This document shows, in pieces, positions 26,734 to 36,063 of a stretch of DNA of 64,000 nt. Location of the stretch: assembly GCF_019443425.1 (NCBI RefSeq), contig NZ_CP080382.1:310001-374000 (forward strand), in the 5' to 3' direction. The first letter of the stretch is position 1; each line of letters starts with the position of its first letter. A model generated the notes under the pieces. The model saw only the letters and a list, made by a program, of their open reading frames with translations. It had not been told where the DNA came from and searched no databases. The translations under genes and the position numbers were made by a program. Source of the stretch: Arthrobacter sp. PAMC25284 (GTDB lineage Bacteria; Actinomycetota; Actinomycetes; Actinomycetales; Micrococcaceae).

Positions 26734-28314
26734 CTAGGCGAGTTCGCTGGCGGAGCGTTCCAGCTGCTCCAGCCACGCCTGGCGGGCGTCGAGGGCTTCC
26801 TGTGCCGCCTTGATCTTGCGCTGGTCGCCGGCTTTCTCGGCCTTGGCCAAGTCATCCTTGAGGCCGGTTATCGCGGATTCGAGCTGGCTCAGGGCACTGT
26901 TGGTGCGCGCCTTCGTCTCCGGGTTGGACCGCTTCCAGTTCTCGTCTTCGGCGTGGCGGACGGCGTCCTCGACCTTCCGCAGCCCGGCTTCGATGCGGCC
27001 CATGTCGGCGCGCGGGACTTTGCCGGCTTCTTCCCAACGGTCACGGATCGACTGCAGGGCCTTCTTGGCAGCGGTCAGATCCTTGATGGGCAGCAGCGTA
27101 TTCGCCTCCGCCAGGAGCTCTTCCTTCACAACGAGGTTAGCGCCGTATTCCTGGTCGATCTCTTCGTTGGCGGCCTGCCTGTGGGTGAAGAAGATGTCCT
27201 GTGCGGCACGGAAACGGGCCCAGAGGGCGTCGTCGTCCTTGCGGCTCGCGCGCGGTGAAGCCTTCCACTCATCCATCAACCGGCGGTATTCGCCGGCAGC
27301 ATAGCCCCAGTCGGTCGAGGCCGACAGCGCTTCGGCTTCGGCGATGAGCTTCTCCTTGGCCGCTTTGGCTGTCGAGTTGTTGCTGTCCAGCTGGGAGAAG
27401 TAGGCGCGGCGGTGCCGGTCGAAAACGGTCCGGGCGGCCCGGAACCGCTTCCAAAGCGCGTCTTCGTTGCTGCGTCCGAGACGGACCCCGCTCTTCTGCG
27501 CAATTTTCCAGCTTTCGAACAGTTCGTTCATCCGCGCGCTGGACGTCTTCCACTGGATCTGGGCCGGGTCGTGGCCGGCGATTTCTTCGGCCTCCGCCAC
27601 GATTGCTTCGCGGGCGGCCAGTTCGGCGGCGCGGACGGCGTCATGTTCTGCCTTCTCGGACTTCTCCAGATCGACGATCTGGCCGACCAGGGTGTCCAGA
27701 CGGCCCTCGGCGGCCCGGAGGTCGCCCACCATGTTGCGCTCGGCGAGCTGTTCGCGCAGGTGCGTGACGGTCTTCTGCATGTCCGTGGACGGAGCTTTGG
27801 AGCTGACGCGCTGTTCGAGCAGGACGATTTGGGCCACGATGTCGTCGTACTTCCGGGCGAAATAGCCCAGTGCCTCGTCGGCGCTGACGCCGGGATACTG
27901 GCCGACGGGGTGTTCCTCGCCGTCGAGGGTCAGGAAGACGTGGCCGTCTCCTTCGACCCTGCCCCAGCGCGCTGCTTCGGCCAGGGCGGCAGCGGACGAG
28001 ACGATGGCCGGTGCGGGGGCCGCGGCAGAGGGCGTGGCCTTCGGGCGTGCCGCGAACGCGGCGGGGGAGGGGGCCGGGCGCTTGGCAGGGGTGGGAACCG
28101 GTGACTCAGCCGTGGCCTTCTCGCCGTCGGCAGTCGGCTCGCCGGCGTGGATTCCCGGAGCCGCGGCATCTTCAGTCGTCGGGGCGTCTTCGGCCCCGGG
28201 GGCCGGGTGCGTCACCTCGGCCGGGCTGCTGTCCTCGGCCGGGGTTGCCGTGGTTTCGGTTTCGTTGGCGGGTGCTGCTGCCAACGTTTCGTCGGATTTC
28301 TGACTGTCTGTCAC
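26734..28314 (-). CDS. DUF349 repeat protein
   Basis: 526 residues from a GTG start. The first 110 residues are low-complexity (Ala, Pro, Glu, Thr). A conserved block, WGRVEGDGHVFLTLDGEEHPVGQ, follows, then predicted coiled coil (LLEQRVSSK, HLREQLAER) and repeated DUF349 units, each with a W-K..G...R..DDALW.RFR pattern (EDALWKRFRAARTVFDRH; DDALWARFRAAQDIFFTH). DUF349 proteins are cytoplasmic and helical; some have been linked to stress or nucleic-acid binding, but no biochemical role can be stated here. It lies between rel and the cyclophilin gene, a conserved actinobacterial order. Confidence 0.9.
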   Translation of the reverse strand: MTDSQKSDETLAAAPANETETTATPAEDSSPAEVTHPAPGAEDAPTTEDAAAPGIHAGEPTADGEKATAESPVPTPAKRPAPSPAAFAARPKATPSAAAPAPAIVSSAAALAEAARWGRVEGDGHVFLTLDGEEHPVGQYPGVSADEALGYFARKYDDIVAQIVLLEQRVSSKAPSTDMQKTVTHLREQLAERNMVGDLRAAEGRLDTLVGQIVDLEKSEKAEHDAVRAAELAAREAIVAEAEEIAGHDPAQIQWKTSSARMNELFESWKIAQKSGVRLGRSNEDALWKRFRAARTVFDRHRRAYFSQLDSNNSTAKAAKEKLIAEAEALSASTDWGYAAGEYRRLMDEWKASPRASRKDDDALWARFRAAQDIFFTHRQAANEEIDQEYGANLVVKEELLAEANTLLPIKDLTAAKKALQSIRDRWEEAGKVPRADMGRIEAGLRKVEDAVRHAEDENWKRSNPETKARTNSALSQLESAITGLKDDLAKAEKAGDQRKIKAAQEALDARQAWLEQLERSASELA

Positions 28315-28375
28315 CGCTAGAAGTCTTTCGCTTGGAGGGAAATACCGGGACCGTGGCCTGTGGGGCCGCGGTTGG

Positions 28376-29248
28376 TTACTTCAGTGAGAACGAGTCTATC
28401 GTGACTGGTTCCGCAGGTTCGCCGTCGCTGGGGTTCTCCCCGGGTTTAAGACCTGCGGCGGCAATGCTTGCCACGACGTCCAGTCCGGTGGTCACCCTGC
28501 CGACCACCGTGTAGCCGCCCGCCGCGTCCGCCGGGATGACCGTGTCCTTGTAGACGATGAAGAACTGGGTGCCGTTGCCGTACGCGTTGCCGCTGGTCCT
28601 GGCCACGGCGATCGTGCCCGCCGGGTAGTTGTTATCCGGCGGGGTGTTCTCCAGCGGACCCCAGGTGTAGGCCGGGTCACTGCTGCCGTCCCCGGCCTTG
28701 GAACCGCACTGCAGGACCCCGAAGGTTTCGGCGGTGGTCAGGCGGTGGCAACTGACGCCGGCGTAGAAATTCCCGTCCGCGAGAGACTTGAAGACGGCGG
28801 CGGCCTGCGGAGCCGCTGTCCCGTCCAGTTCAACGCCGAGCGTCCCTGAGTTGAGTCGGAGCTCACCGGAAAACGTCTGGCCCGCGGCGCTTGCCGGGTC
28901 TGGAATGTTCGCTGCGTTCGTCGGCCCGGCAGTGGGCGTGGCGGATGCGGAGGGGCTCGTCAGATCCGCCTGCGTGGCGGCGAACTCCGCCTCGCTCGGG
29001 TTGCCGGCGAAGACGGAGAGTTGGAGAACGACGGCCAGGACGATGGCCGCGGTGCCGGCACCGGCGGCCACGAGGTTGTCGCGTTTCCTGCGTCGGTCCT
29101 GTTCCCGACGCAGCTCCCGCTTGCCTTCCATCTGCTGGATGCGCCGCCTGGCTTCGCGGGCGCTCCGTGAACTGGCCGCCAAAAGTCCTCCTGGGGTAGG
29201 GCCGAATACGCGGGCAGCGTGGGGCGCCGTCGCGGTTTCAGCGGTCAT
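28376..29248 (-). CDS. Membrane-anchored cyclophilin-type peptidyl-prolyl isomerase
   Basis: 290 residues. A charged cytoplasmic head (REARRRIQQMEGKRELRRE), one membrane helix (NLVAAGAGTAAIVLAVVLQLSVFAG), a Ser/Thr/Pro linker, then a cyclophilin domain outside the cell: GTLGVELDGTAAPQAAAVF, FYAGVSCHRLT, GTIAVARTSGNAYGNGTQFFIVYKDT, GYTVVGRVTTGLDVV. It is expected to help fold exported proteins. The true start may be the internal Met of QQMEGKRELRRE, since the first 40 residues are unusual. It is divergent from hisS across a 173-bp gap with a 10-bp dyad. Confidence 0.92.
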   Translation of the reverse strand: MTAETATAPHAARVFGPTPGGLLAASSRSAREARRRIQQMEGKRELRREQDRRRKRDNLVAAGAGTAAIVLAVVLQLSVFAGNPSEAEFAATQADLTSPSASATPTAGPTNAANIPDPASAAGQTFSGELRLNSGTLGVELDGTAAPQAAAVFKSLADGNFYAGVSCHRLTTAETFGVLQCGSKAGDGSSDPAYTWGPLENTPPDNNYPAGTIAVARTSGNAYGNGTQFFIVYKDTVIPADAAGGYTVVGRVTTGLDVVASIAAAGLKPGENPSDGEPAEPVTIDSFSLK

Positions 29249-29300
29249 ACAGCCGTCAGTCCGCCCCGCGCGGCCGCATTAGAGGATGCAGGCGCCGAAA

Positions 29301-29331
29301 GCATAAACTGACTGCCGCACACAGTTTATGC
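29301..29331. promoter_or_regulatory. Perfect 10-bp dyad between the divergent cyclophilin gene and hisS
   Basis: GCATAAACTG (29301-29310) and CAGTTTATGC (29322-29331) form an exact inverted repeat with an 11-bp spacer, centred between the two divergent starts. The AT-rich arms stand out from the GC-rich surroundings. It may be an operator or a pair of back-to-back promoter elements. Confidence 0.4.
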
Positions 29332-29421
29332 ACGACTGGCTGGTCTGCCGTCCTTACTCTCATGCGTTTCGGGGAGAAGACGGCTCATGACGCCGGTGTT
29401 ACCAGAGGAGAACAATCCACC

Positions 29422-30771
29422 ATGGCACGCACAGCCTCCCTGTCCGGATTCCCCGAATGGCTTCCCGAGGAGCGGCTGGTGGAGTTGCATGTGCTGGATA
29501 CGCTGCGGCGGACCTTTGAGCTGCACGGGTTCTCCTCGATCGAGACCCGGGCCGTGGAAACGGTGGGCCAGCTGCTGCGCAAGGGCGAGATTGACAAGGA
29601 AGTCTACGGACTCAGCCGGCTCCAGGACGACGACGGAACTCCCGGCAGCGACGCCGGGAAAACTGACCCGCACGCCCTGGCCCTGCACTTCGACCTCACC
29701 GTGCCGTTTGCCCGCTATGTCGTGGAGAACGCCGGGTACCTTGCCTTCCCGTTCCGCCGATACCAGATCCAGAAGGTCTGGCGTGGGGAGCGTCCGCAGG
29801 AGGGCCGCGCCCGCGAGTTCACCCAGGCGGACATCGACGTCGTCGGCGACGGTGACCTGCCGTTCCGCTACGACGTTGAAATCGCCCTGGTTATTGCCGA
29901 GGCCCTGAACGCCCTGCCAATTCCCGATTTCCTGCTCCGGATCAACAACCGCAAGCTCGCGGAGGGCTTCTACACCGGCATCGGGCTGACCGATACCGCG
30001 GGGGTGCTGCGCAGCATCGACAAGCTCGAAAAGATCGGTCCCGCCAAAGTGGCGGAGCTGCTCCGCTCCGAACTCGGTGCGACCGAGGACCAGGCGCAGG
30101 CAGCGCTGAAGCTTGCCGGCATCCGCACACCGGATACGTCCTTCGTGGATCAGGTCCGGGCGCTGGGGGTCAGCAACGACCTCCTCGAAGAGGGCCTGAA
30201 TGAATTGGAGCAGGTCATTGCCGCTGCCGTCCAGCGGGCACCCGGACGGGTGGTGGCGGACTTGAGCATAGCCCGCGGACTGGACTATTACACCGGCACC
30301 GTCGTGGAGACCATCCTGGTGGGCCACGAACAGCTCGGCTCGATCTGCTCCGGCGGCCGCTACGACGCCCTCGCCAGCAAGGGAAACCGCAAGTTCCCGG
30401 GCGTCGGACTCTCGATCGGGGTCACCCGTCTGGTCTCGCGGATCCTCAGCCAAAACCTCGCCTCCGCCTCGCGTTCCGTTCCCACCGTGGTCCTCGTGGC
30501 GCTGAACAGCGATGACAGCTGGGGTGCGGCCCAGGACGTCGCCGCGGCGCTGCGCAGCCGCGGCATCGCCACCGAGGTCGCCGCGAAAGCCGAGAAGTTC
30601 GGCAAACAAATTAAGTTCGCGGACCGCCGGGGGATCCCGTTCGTCTGGTTCACGGACGACGATGGCAAGCACCAGGTCAAGGACATCCGCACCGGCGAAC
30701 AGCACGACGCCGATCCGGCGGACTGGACCCCGGCCGAGGAAGACCTGCGCGTGCGCGTCACAACGAACTAG
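29422..30771 (+). CDS. hisS: Histidine--tRNA ligase
   Basis: 449 residues from ATG 29422, with AGAGGAG about 10 nt upstream; the frame extends to 29362 but lacks a site there. Class II synthetase with HisRS signatures: LHFDLTVPFARYV, motif 2 RYQIQKVWRGERPQEGRAREF, the histidine loop RGLDYYTGTVVE, motif 3 region CSGGRYDAL and GVGLSIGVTRL, plus a C-terminal anticodon-binding domain. It charges tRNA-His. Its TAG stop overlaps the stop of the convergent permease gene. Confidence 0.97.
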   Translation: MARTASLSGFPEWLPEERLVELHVLDTLRRTFELHGFSSIETRAVETVGQLLRKGEIDKEVYGLSRLQDDDGTPGSDAGKTDPHALALHFDLTVPFARYVVENAGYLAFPFRRYQIQKVWRGERPQEGRAREFTQADIDVVGDGDLPFRYDVEIALVIAEALNALPIPDFLLRINNRKLAEGFYTGIGLTDTAGVLRSIDKLEKIGPAKVAELLRSELGATEDQAQAALKLAGIRTPDTSFVDQVRALGVSNDLLEEGLNELEQVIAAAVQRAPGRVVADLSIARGLDYYTGTVVETILVGHEQLGSICSGGRYDALASKGNRKFPGVGLSIGVTRLVSRILSQNLASASRSVPTVVLVALNSDDSWGAAQDVAAALRSRGIATEVAAKAEKFGKQIKFADRRGIPFVWFTDDDGKHQVKDIRTGEQHDADPADWTPAEEDLRVRVTTN

Positions 30772-32054
30772 CTGCCCGGCACCTCCGGCCGGGACTGCCG
30801 CAGCCGCAGCACCACAAGCCGCACTGTCATGCCCGCCGCCAGCACAGCCGCCATACCAAGCACCGAGCCGGGCGGCAGCGTGACGGCCAGGGTCAGGCAG
30901 CCAAGGAAACCGAGCACGTTCAGCCAGCGCGGGGCATACCACGGCCGCCCGGTGAGGGTATAGGCCGAGGCGTTGGTCACGGCGTAATAGACCAGGACGC
31001 CGAAGCTCGAGAACCCGACGACGGTCAGCACCTCCGTGGTCAGCAGCAGGACAATCACGGCAGCCGCGACGGTGAGCTCCGCGGCGAACGGGACAGTGTG
31101 GGCGCCGCCCACCCGGGCCAGGGCTGCGGGCAGGTCACGTTCCCGCGCCATCGCCAGCGTGGTGCGGCCGACACCCGTGATCAGCGCCAGGAGCGCACCC
31201 AGGCTCCCGGCGGCGGCGCCGGCCTGCACCAGCGGCGCGCCGCCCTGCAGGCTGGAACCCGTGACGGCATCCAGCAATGGCGCCGTCGAGAGTGCCAGCT
31301 GCTGCGCCGGGAGGTGCCCCTGAAGCAGCAGCGCGAGCCCCAGATAAATCACAAATGCCAGGGACAGTGCGGTAAAGATGGCCCGCGGGATGGTGCGGGC
31401 GGGGTCTTTGACTTCTTCGCCCAGCGTCGCGATCCGCGCGTACCCGGCGAAGGCGAAAAACACCAGTCCCGCCGCCGACAAAACATTGCGGATATTTGCC
31501 GCGGCGTCCGGTCCGGCGGGCACGGCTCCGGACGGCGGGTGCGGGCCCACCACGGCAGCGGCGGCCACCAGCACGAGGCTGGCCAGTACGACGGCCAGCA
31601 GGACCCGGGTCAGCAGGGCCGTGCGGGTGATGCCGAGCAGGTTGACGCCGGTAAGGGCGGCGACGGCGGCCACCGCCACCGGGACGGCGTAGCCGGGGGC
31701 CAGATAGTGCCCGAAGGTCAGGGCCATCGCCGCGCAGGACGCCGTCTTGCCGGTCACGAACCCCCAGCCGGCGATGAACCCGGGCCATGGCCCCAGCCGG
31801 CGCCGGCCGTACACATACGTCCCGCCGCTGGCCGGATACAGTGCGGCGAGCTGGGCGGAGGCTATCGCGTTACAGCAGGCGACGACCCCGGCGACGGCGA
31901 CGGCGGCCGGAAGCAGCGGGCCGGCCAGGGCCGCGGCCGGGGAGAACACCACAAAAACCCCGGCACCGAGCATCGATCCGAGGCCGATCGCCGTGGCGTC
32001 GAGGACGCCCAGACGGCGGCGGAGCGCAGGGGGGAGGGGTGGTTGGCTTGGCAT
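30768..32054 (-). CDS. APC family amino acid/polyamine permease
   Basis: 428 residues with about 12 predicted membrane helices. It begins LRRRLGVLDATAIGLGSMLGAG, the helix 1 G-rich substrate and sodium/proton-site region of the APC superfamily, then GGTYVYGRRRLGPWPGFIAGW and AGYARIATLGEEVKDPARTIPRAI (helix 6 region). It probably takes up or exchanges amino acids; the substrate cannot be told. The stop is shared through CTAG with hisS. It is divergent from aspS over a 97-bp gap. Confidence 0.9.
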   Translation of the reverse strand: MPSQPPLPPALRRRLGVLDATAIGLGSMLGAGVFVVFSPAAALAGPLLPAAVAVAGVVACCNAIASAQLAALYPASGGTYVYGRRRLGPWPGFIAGWGFVTGKTASCAAMALTFGHYLAPGYAVPVAVAAVAALTGVNLLGITRTALLTRVLLAVVLASLVLVAAAAVVGPHPPSGAVPAGPDAAANIRNVLSAAGLVFFAFAGYARIATLGEEVKDPARTIPRAIFTALSLAFVIYLGLALLLQGHLPAQQLALSTAPLLDAVTGSSLQGGAPLVQAGAAAGSLGALLALITGVGRTTLAMARERDLPAALARVGGAHTVPFAAELTVAAAVIVLLLTTEVLTVVGFSSFGVLVYYAVTNASAYTLTGRPWYAPRWLNVLGFLGCLTLAVTLPPGSVLGMAAVLAAGMTVRLVVLRLRQSRPEVPGS

Positions 32055-32151
32055 GGCGGGAGGGGCCTTTCCAGCGGGTAAACTCTAACGGGATCGTTCC
32101 CGTAGCGGTTTCATTTAACATCACCCCTGTCTTCCCTCTGAAAGGTACGCT

Positions 32152-33939
32152 GTGCTGCGCACACATGACCTCGGATCACTTCGCTCTGAGCACATTGGAC
32201 AAACCGTAACCCTGGCCGGCTGGGTGGGCCGGCGTCGTGACCACGGTGGTGTCGCATTCGTTGACCTTCGCGACGCGTCGGGCGTGGCCCAGGTCGTCGT
32301 CCGCGAGGAGGAGGTCTTCCACGGCCTGCGCAACGAGTACGTCCTGCAGATCACCGGTACCGTGTCCAAGCGTCCGGAGGGGAACGAAAACCCGGCCCTG
32401 GCCAGTGGCGAGATCGAGGTGATGGCCGAGCAGGTCACCATCCTCAACACCTCCGATCCTCTGCCTTTCCAGATCGACGAGCATGTCGAAGTCGGCGAGG
32501 AAGCCCGGCTCAAGCACCGCTACCTCGACCTGCGCCGCCCCGGCCCCGCCCGCAACCTGCGGCTGCGCTCGGAAGCCAACCGCGTGGCCCGCGAACTGCT
32601 CCACCGGGACGGCTTTGTCGAGATCGAGACCCCCACGCTGACGCGTTCGACGCCGGAAGGCGCCCGCGACTTCGTTGTCCCCGCCCGCCTGGCCCCGGGT
32701 TCCTGGTACGCGCTGCCGCAGTCCCCGCAGCTGTTCAAGCAACTCCTGCAGGTCGGCGGCTTCGAGAAGTACTACCAGATTGCCCGCTGCTACCGCGATG
32801 AGGACTTCCGCGCGGACCGCCAGCCGGAGTTCACCCAGCTCGACATTGAGGCGAGCTTCGTGGAGCAGGACGACATCATCAGCCTCGGCGAGAACATCGT
32901 GAAGGCACTGTGGCAGCTGATCGACGTCGAGATCCCGACCCCGATCCAGCGCATCACCTACCACGACGCCATGGCCCGCTACGGCTCGGACAAGCCGGAC
33001 CTGCGTTTCGGCCTGGAACTCACCGAGCTGACCGAGTTCTTCAAAGACACCAATTTCGGCGTCTTCAAGGCACCCTATGTCGGCGCCGTCGTGATGCCCG
33101 GAGGCGCCTCCCAGGCCCGCCGCGCCCTCGACGCCTGGCAGGAATGGGCCAAGCAGCGCGGCGCCAAGGGCCTGGCATACGTCCTGTTCAAGGAGGACGG
33201 TGAGCTTGCCGGTCCCGTGGCCAAGAACCTCACCGAGACCGAGCGCGCCGGCCTGGCCGAGGCCGTGGGTGCCAAGCCGGGCGACTGCATCTTCTTCGCC
33301 GCCGGCGAAAAGTCTCCCTCACGTGCCCTGCTGGGTGCCGCCCGCGTGGAGATCGGCCACCGGACCGGACTGATCAACCCCGCTGACTGGGCTTTCTGCT
33401 GGGTCGTCGACGCACCCATGTTCGAGCCCGCCGCCGCCGCCGTCGCTTCCGGTGACGTGGCCGTCGGCGCCGGCAAGTGGACCGCGGTGCACCACGCGTT
33501 CACCTCACCCAAGCCCGAATTTATGGACACCTTCGACCAGGATCCGGAATCGGCCCTGTCCTACGCCTACGACATCGTCTGCAACGGCAACGAAATCGGC
33601 GGCGGCTCCATTCGTATCCACGAACGCGAGGTCCAGGAGCGGGTCTTCGAGCTGATGGGCCTGGACAAGGAAGACGCCCAGACCAAGTTCGGTTTCCTCC
33701 TCGAAGGCTTCAAGTTCGGTGCGCCCCCGCACGGCGGCATCGCCTTCGGCTGGGACCGTGTCGTTGCCCTCATGGCCGGCGTGGAGTCCATCCGCGACGT
33801 CATCGCCTTCCCGAAGTCCGGAGGCGGCTACGACCCGCTGACAGCGGCACCCGCCCCGATCACGGCGCAGCAACGCAAGGAAGCCGGCGTTGACTTCAAG
33901 CCCGAGGTCAAGAAGGCCGAGCCTTCGGCAGAACAGTAG
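32152..33939 (+). CDS. aspS: Aspartate--tRNA ligase
   Basis: 595 residues from GTG 32152, preceded by GAAAGG. N-terminal OB-fold anticodon domain ([19 protein letters not shown]), motif 1 region, motif 2 [19 protein letters not shown], the bacterial GAD insertion, and motif 3 [14 protein letters not shown]. Length and the insertion are those of bacterial AspRS. Many Actinobacteria use a relaxed-specificity AspRS with GatCAB to make Asn-tRNA; which type this is cannot be settled by eye. A strong terminator follows. Confidence 0.97.
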   Translation: MLRTHDLGSLRSEHIGQTVTLAGWVGRRRDHGGVAFVDLRDASGVAQVVVREEEVFHGLRNEYVLQITGTVSKRPEGNENPALASGEIEVMAEQVTILNTSDPLPFQIDEHVEVGEEARLKHRYLDLRRPGPARNLRLRSEANRVARELLHRDGFVEIETPTLTRSTPEGARDFVVPARLAPGSWYALPQSPQLFKQLLQVGGFEKYYQIARCYRDEDFRADRQPEFTQLDIEASFVEQDDIISLGENIVKALWQLIDVEIPTPIQRITYHDAMARYGSDKPDLRFGLELTELTEFFKDTNFGVFKAPYVGAVVMPGGASQARRALDAWQEWAKQRGAKGLAYVLFKEDGELAGPVAKNLTETERAGLAEAVGAKPGDCIFFAAGEKSPSRALLGAARVEIGHRTGLINPADWAFCWVVDAPMFEPAAAAVASGDVAVGAGKWTAVHHAFTSPKPEFMDTFDQDPESALSYAYDIVCNGNEIGGGSIRIHEREVQERVFELMGLDKEDAQTKFGFLLEGFKFGAPPHGGIAFGWDRVVALMAGVESIRDVIAFPKSGGGYDPLTAAPAPITAQQRKEAGVDFKPEVKKAEPSAEQ

Positions 33940-33972
33940 GCCGCGGCCAACGAGTAACCAGCGCGTCGTATC

Positions 33973-34010
33973 GGCAGGGCCCCCGGGCTAAGGGGGCCCT
34001 GCCGTGCTTT
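33973..34010 (+). terminator. Intrinsic terminator after aspS
   Basis: GGCAGGGCCCCC (33973-33984) pairs perfectly with GGGGGCCCTGCC (33992-34003), loop of 7 nt, followed by GTGCTTT. It starts 33 nt past the aspS stop, upstream of the insertion sequence. Confidence 0.8.
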
Positions 34011-34039
34011 AACGACACCGGCCTCCCAATTCGGTGCTG

Positions 34040-34055
34040 CCGTGCGCACTCGACG
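34040..34055 (+). repeat. Left terminal inverted repeat of the IS3-family element
   Basis: CCGTGCGCACTCGACG; it matches the right end exactly in inverse orientation. Confidence 0.85.
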
Positions 34056-34136
34056 CGCCCGCCCTGTGTGTCAGGCTGTTGTGTGACAGGTTCTCTGTCG
34101 GCTCGGCCTGATCACGGGGGCGGGGAAAGGTCCGTC

Positions 34137-34583
34137 ATGGATTTTGTTGTCCCTGTCCGTCGCTCCGGGAGGAGCCACTTCACTCTCGAGCAAAAGCACG
34201 CGATTCTGGATGAGTACGAGAAGTGCCTGGAGCGTGGGTCCCGGATCGCGTTCTGCCGGGCTGTGGGTATCGGCGATAACACCGTCCGGCTCTGGGTCCA
34301 GCAACGCGAGGCCGGGGAGCTGAGGTCCAGCATCAAGCAAGGGAACGAGGACCAGCGGTTGAACGCAGGCGACAAACAGCAGCTTAAGCGGGTGTTGAAG
34401 GAGAACGAGATCCTCAAGGCCAAGCTGGCCCGGGCCGAGGCGGCGGTGGACATTCTGGGAAAAGCTTCCGCGCTCTTGGACGCCATGGCCAAGAGCGCGG
34501 CGGCGACCGATCCGGTGCTGGAAGAACCGGAGCCGGGCCGGCCGGAGTGGTTGGTGCCAAAGTCTGGAAAGACATCGCCCTGA
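34137..34583 (+). CDS. IS3-family transposase OrfA (helix-turn-helix subunit)
   Basis: 148 residues from ATG 34137. N-terminal helix-turn-helix (HFTLEQKHAILDEYEKCLERGS, AVGIGDNTVRLWVQQRE) and a predicted leucine-zipper coil (LKRVLKENEILKAKLARAEAAV), as in IS3 OrfA. It binds the element ends and joins OrfB. The last 37 nt overlap orfB in the -1 frame, but no classic A6G slippery site is evident, so a fused product may arise by another slip site or orfB may start on its own GTG. Confidence 0.88.
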   Translation: MDFVVPVRRSGRSHFTLEQKHAILDEYEKCLERGSRIAFCRAVGIGDNTVRLWVQQREAGELRSSIKQGNEDQRLNAGDKQQLKRVLKENEILKAKLARAEAAVDILGKASALLDAMAKSAAATDPVLEEPEPGRPEWLVPKSGKTSP

Positions 34584-35590
34584 CCTTCGCCGGCAATCTG
34601 ATCACGGCGGGCTGGTCAGCGGTGAAGACCTGCGCCCTGCTGGGCCTCCACCGCACCACCTGGTACCGGCATCTGAGTCCTCCTGTCCCGGCAGGGGTCA
34701 CCGTGCCGCGCCGTGACCGGGCTTACCCGAACCGGATCACCACGGCCGAGGCTGAGGAGTTCATGGAGCTGCTCAACTCCGAGGACTACGGGAATCTCTC
34801 GGTCACCCAGGCCTATTATCGGATGCTCGACGCCGGGTACTGCTCCTTCTCGATTGCGGCAGCCCACCGGATCGTCGCCGCGCACGGGCAGAACGGGGAC
34901 CGCCGCGCACTACGCGGCGGCACGGGCCCGGGACGGGTCAAGCCGGTCCTGGTCGCGACGGCCCCGAACCAGCTCTGGAGCTGGGACATCACCATGCTCC
35001 ACGGCTCCGGCAAACACACGTACAAGCTCTACACAATCATCGACGTCTACTCCCGCAAGGTCGTTGGGCACCGGGTCGAACACGGAGAAACAGCGGCCCT
35101 GGCGGCCGCTCTCATCAGGGACGCGGTCGCGGGAAACCGGCAGCGCCCCGCGGTGCTGCATGCCGATAACGGGGGCCCGATGCGCGCCGGCACGACCTTG
35201 GACCTCGCCCGGTCTCTGGGCATCGAACTCTCCTACTCCCGCCCGCGGGTTTCCAACGACAACCCCTACTCGGAATCCCTGTTCAAGACGGTCAAATATG
35301 ACCTCGACTTCCCCCCACGGTTCCAGGATCTCCAGCACGCCCGGGCCCACATGGCCGCGTTCCTGGCGGACTACAACGCCAACCACCGCCACAGCGGCCT
35401 GAACTACTACACGCCGGACACCGTCCACCACGGGCTCGTCGAACAGGCCCGCAGGCAACGGCAGGCAACACTGGACGCCTGCCACGCACGCAACCCCCAC
35501 AGGTACCGCCGCAAACCGACAGCGCCCGGCGCCCCCGGCCACGCCGGCATCAACTACAAAGAAACCAACCAGCTGTCACAAACAGCTTGA
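34547..35590 (+). CDS. IS3-family transposase OrfB (DDE integrase catalytic subunit)
   Basis: 347 residues. HTH_21-like region (YYRMLDAGYCSFSIAAAHRIV), then the rve/DDE core with the first Asp in WSWDITMLHG, the second in LHADNGGPM and the Glu in NPYSESLFKTVKY, followed by FLADYNANHRHSGLNYYTP. The catalytic triad is intact. It cuts and joins the IS ends together with OrfA. Confidence 0.92.
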   Translation: MVGAKVWKDIALTFAGNLITAGWSAVKTCALLGLHRTTWYRHLSPPVPAGVTVPRRDRAYPNRITTAEAEEFMELLNSEDYGNLSVTQAYYRMLDAGYCSFSIAAAHRIVAAHGQNGDRRALRGGTGPGRVKPVLVATAPNQLWSWDITMLHGSGKHTYKLYTIIDVYSRKVVGHRVEHGETAALAAALIRDAVAGNRQRPAVLHADNGGPMRAGTTLDLARSLGIELSYSRPRVSNDNPYSESLFKTVKYDLDFPPRFQDLQHARAHMAAFLADYNANHRHSGLNYYTPDTVHHGLVEQARRQRQATLDACHARNPHRYRRKPTAPGAPGHAGINYKETNQLSQTA

Positions 35591-35605
35591 TAGATACCGC
35601 CCGCA

Positions 35606-35621
35606 CGTCGAGTGCGCACGG
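35606..35621 (-). repeat. Right terminal inverted repeat of the IS3-family element
   Basis: CGTCGAGTGCGCACGG, the exact reverse complement of 34040-34055. Confidence 0.85.
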
Positions 35622-35633
35622 AGCCATCGAATC

Positions 35634-35685
35634 GGTGGCAACGGGTGGCCGTGCCGGGTGGTGGCAACGGGTGGCCGCGCCGGGC
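35634..35685 (+). repeat. Two tandem copies of a 26-bp unit
   Basis: Units at 35634-35659 and 35660-35685 differ at two positions; each starts GGTGGCAACGGGTGGCC. They lie between the right end of the insertion sequence and the end of arsR, with no coding role. Confidence 0.7.
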
Positions 35686-35695
35686 CCGGCCGCCG

Positions 35696-36046
35696 TCACA
35701 GAGTGGCCAGGAGCCCGGCCGTCCGCTCCAGCGCTCCGGGAACCAGCGAGTAGTACGCCCAGGTACCCCGCTTTTCGCGGTGCAGGAGGCCGGCGTCGAC
35801 CAGGATCTTCAAATGGTGCGAGACGGTCGGCTGACCCAGCCCCAGTGGCTCGGTGAGGTCGCAGACGCAGGATTCCCCCGATTCGCCGGCCTTGACGATA
35901 GAGAGCAGGCGCAGCCGATTCGGATCGGCCAGTGCCTTAAATATCAGCGCCTTCTGCCGCGCATCCCCGGCGTTGAGTGCGGGTGCGGCCGAGGGTACGC
36001 AGCAGTCCGGTTGGGCAGCCGGTGCGGGCGTCTGAAGTGAGGTCAT
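35696..36046 (-). CDS. arsR: ArsR-family arsenic-responsive repressor
   Basis: 116 residues from ATG 36046. Winged helix of the ArsR/SmtB family: ALIFKALADPNRLRLLSIV, recognition helix region GLGQPTVSHHLKILVDAGLL, wing REKRGTWAYYSL. The metal-site motif ESCVCDLTE at the start of the DNA-binding helix matches classic arsenite-sensing ArsR proteins (ELCVCDL); a further Cys pair (DCCVPS) lies near the N-terminus and might take part. It is divergent from acr3, with an operator-like dyad between them. Binding of As(III) should release repression of the cluster. Confidence 0.93.
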   Translation of the reverse strand: MTSLQTPAPAAQPDCCVPSAAPALNAGDARQKALIFKALADPNRLRLLSIVKAGESGESCVCDLTEPLGLGQPTVSHHLKILVDAGLLHREKRGTWAYYSLVPGALERTAGLLATL

Positions 36047-36063
36047 GTGACCATTATCCAACA

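Larger units (their letters stand above)
34040..35621 (+). mobile_element. IS3-family insertion sequence, complete
   Basis: About 1.58 kb bounded by a perfect 16-bp inverted repeat, containing two overlapping transposase frames in the IS3 arrangement (orfB in the -1 frame of orfA). If the ends are taken as TG...CA, as usual in this family, the element is 34043-35618. Inner repeats near each end (CTGTTGTGTGACAG at 34076, CTGTCACAAACAG at 35573) may be transposase sites. No direct target duplication is visible. Both frames look intact, so it may be active. Confidence 0.88.
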
